Assembly (NCBI RefSeq): GCF_000005505.3
Contig: NC_016132.3
Span: forward strand, 10,540,001-10,604,000
Origin: Brachypodium distachyon
Taxonomy: Eukaryota; Streptophyta; Magnoliopsida; Poales; Poaceae
Length of the DNA stretch: 64,000 nucleotides
Direction: 5' to 3'
How positions within the stretch are numbered: the first letter of the stretch is position 1; each line of letters begins with the position of its first letter. Below, piece by piece: positions 20,133-30,158 of the stretch. The position numbers and the translations under genes were made by a program. The notes under the pieces were generated by a model. It worked only from the letters and a program-made list of their open reading frames with translations. It was not told the DNA's origin and did no database searches.

Positions 20133-23100
20133 CTAGTCGCTGGCGTCAGCGGCCGGGGGCTCAGCGGGCAGGTCAGGCTCCGGCTTCATCTGCATCCGCT
20201 CGACCACCTCGTCGACGAACGCATGCACTGCTTGGGTGTGCGTGGGCTCGTCTTCGCTGTCGGACCAAGCGTCCAGCAGGGACTCAAAGGGAAACTTCGG
20301 GTCCCGGAGATGAATTCGCGGAAGGATTGTCCCGACAACCTCCCGAGTGCAATTGGCGACTTCATTGGCGCCGTACTGGGCGATCCAGACGTCGAGCACC
20401 CCAAGTTTCCCCACCAGGTCGGAGAAGAAGGGGATCAACGTCGTGACGTCCGTGCCGTCCACCTCCGCCGCCTGCAGCTCAAACTTGGGCAGCAAGTCGC
20501 GCAGCGATTGGGCGATCTTCAGCAGCTTCTCCGTCTCAATCTGCCGCTGCCCGATCACCGTGCCGTGATGGAGTCGAGCGTCGTGCGCAGCCTTTTTGGC
20601 TTTGCGGACGTTGCCTTCCACCGCCGCGAGTTCCGCGGTCTTCACTGCGATCTCGTTGCCGGCCTTGGCGAGCTCCTCCCGGACGGCGGCCAACTCGGTC
20701 TCAAGTCCAGCAGCTCTATCCTTGGCGGAGCCAAGTTGGAGCTCGTGCCAGGCCGCCGCTCCCACCGCATCTTCAGTGGCCTCGACTTGCACCTCCAGCA
20801 TGACACGAAGGCCCTAGATTTCACCGCGGTAGTTGGCGATCAGGTCACTCTTCTCGTCCAGCCGGGTCTGGGCCGTTGCGACCACCTCGGCATGCTCCTT
20901 CCTGGTCGCCTCGAGGGTGGCTACCATCGAGTCGAGCTTCCCCTGGAGCTCCATGCGCTGGGCCTCCAGCTGTCGGTGGAGCTCGGCCTCCGGGACCACC
21001 GGCTCCCGGGCGTGCTCCAAGGCTTGCCGGGCCAGCCGCGCCTCCTCCTTGGCGAGGCGCGTCTCCTCGCGCAGCCGAGACAGTTCTCGCCGCTCCCTCT
21101 CCACGGCCTCCCGCACCTCGCCAAGTTGGTTCTTGGCGGTGGTGTGATGCACCCTCACCTCGTTGAAGGAGGTGACGAAGGCTTGTTGCTGATCCCTGAC
21201 GGCGTCAAAGAACCGGTGCCCCCGCTCGAAGAAGCTCGGATCCCAGGTGAGGGGGTTCAAGTGACCCCAGCGAGGGTGCCGAGGTCGGTACTGGGGAGAG
21301 CAGCTGAGGACGATGAAGCCCCCGCTGACGATGTAGGGCTGTGCGCAGGGTCCCAGCCTGCTCCCGGGGGTCTTGCTGTCCTTCCCCGGCAACTTCCCCT
21401 GCGCCTGCGCCCGAGGACCCCGGGGCTGGGGAAGCCTCCCTGCTCTCGGCGGGGGCTGTCCCCTGCTGGGCGGCAGGTGAGCCCGCGCCAGTCGCGTCCG
21501 CAGCTGCGGGCGCGTCGCCGGGCGCCGTCTCAGCGGCAGCGGTGTCCACCGCTGCCCCTGTCTGTGTCGCGGCAGGGCTTGACGTGAGAGCCTGTTCCGG
21601 CTCCACCTCCACCCCCCATGATTTCGACGACCGGGTCAAGATCGACCACGGTCGCGCCCGTTCCAGGTGCGGGCGCACTTGTGCCTGCGACGATGAGAAG
21701 CATGAGGAACGGCGAGTAATGGAGCTGTCAGAAATTGGCAAGGGTGACCAGGATGGTTACCTTGCGCGGCTGTCGGGCTTGCGGGGGGAGCCTCTCCTGC
21801 CTCGCCTGCGCCGGCGGGAGCCTCCGAGAGGCTTGCCGCGGGCGAACTACCGCCCACTGCAGAAAGAGGTACGTTCATGAGTTTGGCTAACAACTAGAAA
21901 AGATGCAGCTGCGGAGAAGTAAAGAAGACATACCAGTTGCGGGCCCTACCTCCGTGGAGGATGGGCCGTCATCGGGTGCGATCACGTCGTTGCCGGGCCC
22001 CGCGGGCATCGGCGCGTGCCCTCTTGCTTGGCGTGCCGGGCAGGGAATCGCTCCTCGCCCTCTTGCTCCCACCCGCCGGCGAGTTGGACTTCGGGGGGTT
22101 ACGCCGGAGCGCGAAACCCCGGAAGCCCCCCGAGCAGGCGGAGCCGAAGGCGCCCGCGGGGTCGTCACGGCCCGGAGTGTCCCGGGTGTAGACGGTGATG
22201 CCGCCGCAGTGCCGGGAACCAACCTTGGGGAGGCTCCCGCTACTGGGGCAAAGACCGTTGATGAGACTCCGGCGACCCCTGCGGACGCGGGCGTTGCCGG
22301 AGTGCCGGCGGGCGCCCCAGGAGCGGCTTTCGCCAAGGTGCTGGTGGCTACCGCTGAGGCGGAGGCCGCCGCCGAGGCCCCCACGGCCCCTGTGGCCGCG
22401 GATGCCGCCGGGGTGCCGACGGGCGCCCCTGAAGCGGCCACCGCCGCAAGGTTGGTGGCCGCTGCCGGGGCAGATGTTGCCGTCGAGGAGACAGCTGCGG
22501 CTGCTGCAAACGCCCTCGATCTCCTCACGATCAGGGGCGCGCTGTCGCTGCTTTCGTCGTCGTCGTCCACGGGGACGACCTCCGGGGACGCAGCAGCCTG
22601 GCCCGCGTCGTCGTCCAGCGACTGGAGGAAGGGCCAACTGGGCTCAGATCCGCCCCTGCTCTCCTCGAGCACCTACTTCTCGCGGGGTGCCTGCAGGGGA
22701 GCGTGCGGGACCCGAGTGGGGGTGTCGTCCATCAACCCCCACTCGTTGCAGGGCGGGAAGGCGTTGACGATGTCGCTGAGCGCCGTGACGTTGGCGTGGA
22801 GAGAGGAAACCCCCGGCGGAAACTGCGTTGATTGGAAGGTCTCACCGGAGATTCCCCTCACCCACGTCCTGAGGGTCTCTAAGTCCACACCGTCCTACTG
22901 GAGGCGTGTCCTGTCCCCGGGGCCCATGTACATCCACGCGGGCCAGGAGCGCAGTTGAAGCGGCGCTATACGCCGGTGGACGAAGGTGCGCGCCACGTCC
23001 ACGTCGGTGAGCCCCGCTAGCTGCAGCGCCTTGATCTTCTCCACGATGGGGAGGAGGTCGGCGTCACGGTGGTACCTGTCCTGCCAGCCGTTTTGGGGTT

Positions 23101-23740
23101 GCGGCAGCTCCGTCGGCGACTGGATGAACTCTTGGGGGTACTCCACTCGGACCCAACACCAATCGCTCCGCCACTCCTTTTCGATATTCTTCCTCGACCG
23201 GACGATGAACTCGGACTTCATCTGGTCGCGGGCGCGGAACACCACCCCCGACGACATCGCCTTCGCGTTGTCATTGCGGGGGTAGAAGTAGTGGCGGAAT
23301 AGCCCCACCAACGGCATCACCCCCACGAACGCCTCGCAGAGGAACTGAAAGGTGGCGAGGAGGAACAGCGACGTGGGGTGGAGCTGCGCCACCCGCAGCT
23401 AGTAGGACTCCATCAGTGCGTGGAGGAATAGTGAGAAGGGCGGCACCAGGCCGCACAGGAGGAAGCGCGCGAACACCCGGAAGTCGTTGTCCTGGTGCTC
23501 GACGCCTACCGGGAAGATCAGCATCTCCCCGTGCTCGTTGAAGTTGGAGGCGACGGCGTGCCGAACCTTCCCCAGCGCCTCGCCGTTGTAGCCGGGGCAG
23601 TAGAAGGCGACCGTGGCCCGCATCTCCCGCCTCTTCTGGTCCTTGGTGGCGGCCGCCTTGGTTGCCGCCTCACTCTTGCTTGCTGCGGCATTCTTTGAGA
23701 CCTGGACCTCCTTCCCCTTTCTAGTGGTGGGGGGCGCCAT
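20133..23740 (-). pseudogene. Element B antisense gene: Transposase_28-like domain plus coiled coil, decayed
   Basis: Starts at ATG 23740 (MAPPTTRKGKE). The first 300 codons resemble the plant 'putative gypsy type transposon' domain (Transposase_28 family): FCG-type motif FARFLLCGLVPPFSLFLHAL, then FLCEAFVGVMPLVGLFRHYF. A long Ala/Pro/Gly linker follows, then an Arg/Glu-rich coiled coil (21200-20650) and a C-terminal domain to 20133. Two short introns with good borders fit the frame: 21933-21857 and 21760-21685. Four in-frame stops, all TAG (near 23399, 22895, 22673, 20814), and frameshifts near 21620 and 21400 break it. Such antisense genes are known in Tat elements (Grande gene23 type); role unknown. 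Confidence 0.75.
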
Positions 23741-23752
23741 GGAGAGCGAGGG

Positions 23753-24463
23753 CGGAAGCTTCCCGGGGGTGGTTCCCGGGTGCATTGGGCCCGGGCGCTT
23801 CCCGGGGAGCGACTTGCAGGGACAGGGGGTTCCCGGGCGCATGCCCCCGCCTCAAGCGTGGGGCCCAGTGGCAAGATCAACAGCGCCACGCGGGCGCGTG
23901 GCGGGCGTGGGGTGCGTGGCCCCACCGAGGCAAGAAGTAAGGCGCACGGCTCATTAAATGAGCCGACAGGAGGAACGTTACCCGTCCAAGTCAAGTGAAC
24001 AGTGGCTATCCAATCCTACTCTAGGGTTTTAGGGCCCTAGCGGAGGAGGTGGCGTCCATGTGCGCCACCAGCTCACCGAGGGAGAGCTGTATGCCTCTCC
24101 GCTCGACATTTGTAGCCCATGCACCGTGGCACCTGTGCCATCCCCTTGAGTATAAAAGGAGGACCCTCGCCAGCGGTCAAAGGGTTCAAGTCCTGCTCAG
24201 TTGGGGTTCCGGTAGGTTCCAGTTCCGGTCAAAGGCTCCATGTTCGCAAGTTTGGTTAGCTCTGGGTAGCAGGTAGCGTACGCAAGGGAAGAGAGAAAGA
24301 GAGCCCGGGGACCTTCCCCCATCAGGGTGTAAACACTTGATTTGCAATCAATACCAGCTCAGACAAGCAGGACGTAGGGTTTTACACCTTCGGGTGGCCC
24401 GAACCTGGGTAAAAATGCGCTTGCAAGTGTTCTTTGATTAGCGCGCACTTCTAGTACATCGTT
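23753..24463 (+). repeat. Element B 3' LTR, truncated at both ends
   Basis: Matches 5' LTR bases about 861-1573, including the TATA box at 24151. About 170 bp of LTR start and the polypurine tract are missing on the left, where the antisense gene abuts directly. About 123 bp of LTR end are missing on the right, where the sequence passes at CATCGTTT into pol of element A. Confidence 0.9.
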
Positions 24464-24849
24464 TTATTGGACCCTACAAGGTTTTAGCACGCCAAGGAGA
24501 GGTAGCCTACAAGTTGGAATTACCTGAAGTGTTGACAAGCGTCCACGATGTGTTCCACGTGTCGCAATTGAAGAAATGTCATCCGGAAATGGCCGATACG
24601 CCACTGAGGGATACAATTCCACTTGATGAAGTTGAGATTCAAAGCGACCTCACTTATGAAGAGAAACCAATCAAAATCTTGGAAAGAGCTGAAAGATATG
24701 CCCGTTCCAAGACCATCAAATTCTGCAAGGTTCAGTGGAATCATCACACCAAAGAGGAAGCTACGTGGGAACGCGAGGATGATATTCGAGAAGACCACCC
24801 ACACCTTTTTGCTAACCAGCAGGAATCTCGAGGACGAGATTCATCGTAA
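24464..24849 (+). pseudogene. Element A pol C-terminus with chromodomain
   Basis: An open frame continuing A's polyprotein: [32 protein letters not shown], then a chromodomain ending KVQWNHHTKEEATWE and DHPHLF, with stop TAA at 24847. In chromoviruses this domain guides integration to particular chromatin. Compared with C the frame here is intact, but about 65 codons between LFGP (692) and IGPYKV are deleted, and the link to the rest is broken by B. Confidence 0.9.
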
Positions 24850-24861
24850 GGAGGTTAGCTC

Positions 24862-27375
24862 TGTAACATCCCAAATTTTCAAAACTCTCCATATGCATTG
24901 CATTTCATAGGCATCATGCCACCCTTGCATTTAATCACATTTAAAACCCCAAAGTTTAACCCAGAAAACCCTTTTACAAAAGTGCCCTTGTTTGAATTTT
25001 GGCTTCGTACTTGCTTTTGAATAATTTCATTTTAACCCATGAGGGTTTTGGCATAAAAAGGGATTTAATGCATATATAAGGTTATCCCATAATTTGGCTT
25101 TTGAAATTGTTTAGAAAAACAAGTTATTTTGATAGTCTAAAAGGCCTTAAAGGCTAATTTATAGGCAAAAGTATTTTTAAATATTTTACTTAGAGAGAAT
25201 TCTTGTCCCAAAAGTTAGATCATATGAAAATATGATTTTACAAATTTTTTTGCAATTTATTTGGAGTGATTTGCAGCTTTGAATCAATTTCGGTGTTCAA
25301 AAACAGAAAATGGAAAAAGAAAAAGGAAAAAAAGAAGAAAAAAAAGAAAACCGAGGCCGGCCCGGCCAAATGGGCCGAACCGGCCTGTTAACCGGCCGCG
25401 CGACCGAGCCAGACCGAGCCGGCCCAGCCGAGTCGCGCGCCCGGGCCGCTCTGTCGGTGCTATATGGGCCCCGCCGTCTTCTTCTCCAACTGCCAAGCCG
25501 AAGAAACAGGCCACGACGCCCGCGAGCACGCGCCCGCGCCTCCACTCCGATTCCTTCGCGCCCACGACCCCAAATCCGAAACCGAGCGCGTCACATCGAA
25601 GCCCCCGTTTTCCTCTTCTTTTGCCCTCTCCTCTCTAGCCTGAACCGCCACCGAGTTGTCCGAATTTTACCGTCACATCTTGCATCTGCCGCCGCCGTTT
25701 CGAGCTTGTCGCCGGCGAACCAAGATGTCCGAGCCACCGCCGCTTGTTTCCCCTTCTTCCCCTTCTCAATGCTCAACTTTTGACGCGGATAGTTTTTATT
25801 TTGCAGCACCGAAGCTCGAGTTCGCCATCTCGCCCGAAGTTCGCCGGAGCCTGAAGCCGCCGCCGCCCTTCCCGGGCACCAAGTGCTCACCTCCGTCCAC
25901 GCCGAGGGAGACCATCGCCGCCAAAACCATCCCCAAGCCAAGCCGCACCGTTTCCCCTTTTTCCCCGAAGCCAAGGACCGCCGGAACGCCCCCGCCGTCG
26001 CCGAGCTCGCCGGAGAAGGGAACCCTAGCCGGAGGTGAGCCAAATCGCGTCCCGTCCGTCCGATCCCCATCCTAAGGCTGAGATTAGTTCACTTAAGTGA
26101 ACCGGTACCGCCCTATAGGATCGTGCCACGTGTCAAGTAATTTTTAAATCTTTTTTCTCGGCCGAATTAAGTGTGAACTTTGCAGAAAAGCCCCTGTAAC
26201 TTCAAACCTTCATATCTTTCAAACCGTTTGACCAAATTTGAAATTCTATACCTTTCGGGAATCCTCGCAACTTGTAGAATATTTTGGTATAGTTTAATTT
26301 TGATTTTGAACAAATTTACCAGAAGAAAATTACAGAATGCTTAATTATGGTTTATTATTCAAATGAATGATTTCAAACTAGTTTTGAGCATGTTAGCTTG
26401 CTAAAAAATTATTTGAGTATGCTCTCTATCCACTGGGACCAGAGGGGAAATTATTTTGTAAATGATATGGCCACACAAATTTAATCTTGCTCCATGCTTT
26501 ACAAAAATCATATAAGCTTTTAATTAAAGCCCATCCTTGTTTCATGCATAGTAGTTACCTCCTTATTATTGTATTAATCTGTCCAAATCTTTTGAGAAGC
26601 CTTTCAAAACAGAAACTAAACAAGTTACATTTAAAAGTAATCCTAAGTGTGCATCATCATGTCATATGCATCATAGCATGTTTTTGTATTGAATGGCATG
26701 TTTATTGTGTGTGTGCTTTCTTTTATTTTAGATTGTGTGGATTGTAAACCTTGTTGTTGCGAAGAGTGCGAGAACTACCACAACCTTGGACAAGGCAAGT
26801 TTACTTTGATCATATTCCAAATATTTTTACTATGCACCAGTTGTTTTATTAGATGCATTAGGAATATTACTTGTACCTCTATGCTAGTTATAAATCTCAG
26901 GTAGTATAGTTTACCCTTGCCATCACCTTGCTGCCAAATTGCCATCGATTGTAGTTGAATGCTAGGCTATGATAGTATCGTGGGGGAAATTACTACATTA
27001 TGATATTGTTACGCCTATGGAGAAATGAAATGTTTTATTAGAGTAAGGCAAAACAATTAATTCAATGAACCATCCTGGGTGGGCGGCTTTGAGGATTTTG
27101 AGGATTAGCGGCGTCAGGTCCATTTCTATGATTCCCTCTGAGTCGACTTCCCGTGGATTCGGAAAGGGATTGTCCATGGACGTCTCTCCCGTGGTTCGGG
27201 GAGCACCTACGTTGCAAATGTGGAATGCCACCTGGGGTAACCGAGACTGGACTAGTTTCTTATTTAGTAGCTTCCAGTACAACCACAATGCTATATGGGC
27301 TCTGGCGACATAAGAGTAAGTTGTATGAACCTAGACCTAAGAAATTGTTCTGAGGTAGAATGTGTAAGGGGCGGT
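24862..27375 (+). repeat. Element A 3' LTR, truncated
   Basis: Starts TGTAACATCCC after a TAAGGAGG purine run. It is homologous, in inverted orientation, to the LTRs of C along most of its length. It has its own divergent GC-rich core (25350-26080), which gives an open but meaningless 139-codon frame. Similarity to C fades near 27340-27375 (compare 7280-7320), so roughly 840 bp of the LTR end are missing and the flanking duplication is lost. Confidence 0.85.
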
Positions 27376-28960
27376 CGCTTCAATTATGACCTTCACTTGC
27401 TACAATAAAAATAGGGAAATATGAGTGCGGAAGGAAAAAATATTTGTTGTTGTTGTTGCTGCTGTTAATACACGAAGCATTTGAAATACTTGAATGGTAA
27501 TTCAGAATTTTCTTTGTAAAATTAAGACATCTAAAGATGTGTGCACTGATAGAAATGGCCAAGAATTAGGAAGACCAATCATCTGGAAAAAATGGATGCT
27601 CGCCCTGCTGTAAATGTGTTAGTCGGGTTTTGAAGTAAATTATCCTCTTAAGTATTCTTTTCTAACTGCAATAAGCCCATGTAACCAGCACAGCTAGAGC
27701 TCTTCAACATTACTAACAATCAAAATCTGTAACAGAAAGCAGCAAAGCTCACATACAAAGTAATAGGTCATTCTTTTATAATCCCAATGGTGGTATGGTC
27801 TGGGATGATAAAACGACCTAGGTGGCAGCTCCCTTTTTATTCTTCGTTAACTGGAGTAATGAGAATCACTGTAAACTAACATCAAGTATTGCAGGGATGA
27901 GATATAAAAATACACATTTGTCTTAAGACAAAATTAATACCATGTATTTTTGTGTACAGTGTACTAAACTACTAATTTGTCCCTCTTAGGCTCATACGTA
28001 TTATATTACAAGAAAAGGAACACACATCAGGTTCAAAGCAAGATTTGGTTAAGTACCTTATTGTAGTCTGGAAATTGCTTAAACTGCTCTACTGAGGCTG
28101 GGAATAGCCTAGTCCGCAATCCAGCAAGCTGCTGCAACCATTCCACAATGTGCATGCCCAGACACTACACACGATCCACGAACTTCATGGAAAACTGCAT
28201 GATGGAACGGAACCTCTGCAGTTGTCGCCGCCGTCACGCGATCCTTGACACTGGTTGCCCCCCCCCCCCCCCCCCCCGATGAGAAGAAGGAAGCATCTCT
28301 TACTTTTGTCACGGACAACCGTGAAGGCGGGCTTGAAGCTGCATAGCAGCACAGGATTTACTTACTTAAGATGTTTCCTATTCTCAATCTGCGCTAAGAT
28401 GATCAGCAATAAGGCTCACGATTATGTATATGTACCCTTGCCTTGGACTTCTCTATGAGAATATAACTCTGGTCGTATCCACCGAACTGTAGGAATATTT
28501 CATAAGGCTTCTTCAAGAAGAGCATGTAGAGTCTCAGGTATCTAAGAGGGACGGTCGGTCGGACGGACCAACGTACGTACGTACCAAACTGCAAATTAAG
28601 TAGTAAAGATTTTTAAGAAATGTTCTAATTACTATTTCACGTATGGCCTTTTCAGGAACCCAATCAGTTTACTTAGTTTTTGTTTATTTTTAGGTCATAA
28701 GTAAACTAACAGAGTTTAAGTTTTTCATTCAGATTTTGAACTTCAAAAAAAAGTTAACCAAAAATAGATTGTTCGGTTTTATCCCAACTCAGAAGAAACT
28801 AGCTGAAGTCTAATTTTAGTTGTCCATTCGTGAAAATCCAATGGTCCATGTCTTAGTATACTGATGTAATCTCTTTTTTAAGCATATACAAATGTAATCA
28901 AGGAAACAATACATGTGCACTGATTGGTCAGGGTAGAGGAGTATATAGAATAGTCCGGGA
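27376..28960. other. Intergenic region, no gene seen
   Basis: Mostly AT-rich unique sequence right of the retrotransposon stack. It contains a 20-base poly(C) tract and a CGTACGTACGTA run at about 28571-28582. None of the short ORFs resembles a known protein. Confidence 0.5.
28258..28277 (+). repeat. Poly(C) tract of 20
   Basis: Twenty consecutive cytosines. Such a run is prone to length error in sequencing and to slippage in vivo. Confidence 0.95.
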
Positions 28961-29149
28961 ACATCATCCCCTTCCCGCACAGGCCGCCACGGCCGGCCCA
29001 CACACGACACCGCCTCATTTCGGTCTCCATCGTCTTCTTCCCTGCTCCCATGCAGCCACGGCTAGGTCTAGAGTTCCAGCTGTCGCCGCTAGGTAAGTAG
29101 GTATAGAACCCTAGGTTCAGGGAGTGAGGAGGAGGAGGAGGAGGACTCA

Positions 29150-29443
29150 GTGGATGTCAATCGATGGCGAGGAGGACCCGCGTACGCTCAGGCCGTCGCG
29201 GATTCACTCCTCACGGTCGACGACGACAACTGCCGCCGACAGGAGAAGGAGGACGCCGACCCCAAGTACCTCGCCGCTATAGCCGATTCGGCGGCAATGG
29301 CGAAGGGGAAGGCGCGGATGATGAGTAGGCTGCAGCGAGGAGACGGCGGCGACAAGGAGAAGGACGCAGCCGAGAAGGAGCAAATTTTGTTTTTGTGTAA
29401 TCTGCTCCTAGTCCTACTAACTAGTATATTTTGTGTAGTTTGA
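29150..29443 (+). CDS. Hypothetical small protein
   Basis: I do not recognise it. The open frame extends upstream of 29150 through an acidic SEEEEEDSVDVNRW stretch to a stop near 29098, and runs through an Ala/Asp-rich segment and a Lys/Asp-rich segment to a hydrophobic C-terminus (FLCNLLLVLLTSIFCVV). The DNA is GC-rich with coding-like third positions up to 29385, then turns AT-rich, as if the true gene end were lost. A TATA-like TATATAGAA lies at 28940, and an ATG at 29050 opens another short frame ending in a GTAAGTAG that would need an impossibly short 22-bp intron. It may be a gene fragment. Confidence 0.3.
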   Translation: MDVNRWRGGPAYAQAVADSLLTVDDDNCRRQEKEDADPKYLAAIADSAAMAKGKARMMSRLQRGDGGDKEKDAAEKEQILFLCNLLLVLLTSIFCVV

Positions 29444-30038
29444 ACTTGATGTGACGATGATGAACTTGGCGGTAGATGAATGATGAACTAGTAGCGTGAA
29501 GCTTTTGTTTACACTGTTCAGATCTGAGTTCGGTATATATATGTTCTGCAAGAAGCTGTTCGGAACTGAATTTCCTAGTTCAGCTCAACCGAAAACTGCG
29601 AGGTCGGATCTCTGTTGCTGTGTATCTGCTAGAGATGCTCTAATTGTGTCGATCGAGGTGGAGACTTCACCGGCGAAGCTTGAGCAATCATTATCACAAA
29701 TAAATTCCACAGATCAAACATATCACCCAGAAAAAAAAGGTACTCTTGCTAGTACTAAGGATTTCAATCCTTCAAGTTAATTTCCTGTAAAACCCTTACG
29801 GATGCATTCGCCAAATTTGCGTCCGACGTTCAACACCAGATTGAGAGCCGCACCAATTAGGCAATTACGTATGTGTATATATAGGTTTTCTCTCTGACGT
29901 TGCATCGGCAGAAAGGTAGTTGGCAGTTCGGATGGTCGCCTGGCGAGTCACGACTGGCGGATTGGGCACGAGACGAACCGGCCCTTCAACGCCCGTGTGA
30001 ATCGTAGGTTAATTTCCCTTCGCAAGTCTCCGCACATG

Positions 30039-30072
30039 ATCAACAGACAAACCTCTGGCCTACCCATAAGTA
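30039..30072 (+). promoter_or_regulatory. P1 core promoter, degenerate TATA
   Basis: ATCAACAGACAAACCTCTGG is shared base for base with the P2 promoter (34959-34981 region). Where P2 and P3 have TATAAATA, P1 has CATAAGTA (30065-30072), so its TATA box looks weakened. Confidence 0.6.
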
Positions 30073-30158
30073 CACACCCGAGCCGGTCCGTCCTGCAGGT
30101 GAGTGGTGAGTGAGCTTATTCCCAGCAGCTAGCTAGCTCGAACGTGCGTCGATCGACC

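Larger units (their letters stand above)
693..24463 (+). mobile_element. Element B: Tat-lineage Ty3/gypsy retrotransposon with antisense gene, nested in A
   Basis: The order is 5' LTR, primer site, gag, protease, RT, RNase H, a second RNase H of the archaeal-like type, integrase, a non-coding spacer, an antisense gene, and 3' LTR. The second RNase H and an extra antisense gene between integrase and 3' LTR are hallmarks of the Tat/Retand/Grande group of grasses. Direct repeats (about 870-1573 and 23760-24463) match closely; by eye I count roughly a dozen substitutions, so B is fairly young. The 3' LTR has lost both its ends. Element C is inserted at 6433. All genes carry stops or frameshifts, so B is not autonomous. 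Confidence 0.87.
1..27375 (+). mobile_element. Element A: outer Tekay-like Ty3/gypsy chromovirus, interrupted and truncated
   Basis: Pol sequence of one gypsy element runs into the window at base 1, stops at 692, and resumes at 24464 with the C-terminal chromodomain, followed by a 3' LTR. Its protein is close to that of element C along the shared parts, so A and C are one family. Everything from 693 to 24463 is a later insertion (element B). A is dead: it has stop codons in integrase, has lost about 65 codons of pol at the right junction, and its 3' LTR is cut short near 27375. The 5' LTR, gag, protease and RT lie outside the window to the left. Confidence 0.88.

Noticed and set aside
20223..21587. 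454-codon open frame on the + strand
   Set aside because: It is the complement of the coiled-coil part of the antisense gene; GC-rich third positions leave the opposite strand open. Amino-acid content is biased and no domain is visible.
20133..23740. Programmed amber readthrough or a recoded genetic system
   Set aside because: The same element has TGA stops in gag and integrase plus frameshifts; methylation-driven decay is simpler.
25656..26075. Protein-coding gene of 139 codons downstream of A's pol
   Set aside because: It lies wholly inside the 3' LTR of A, Pro/Ser/Arg-rich, and the homologous LTR parts of C do not keep it.
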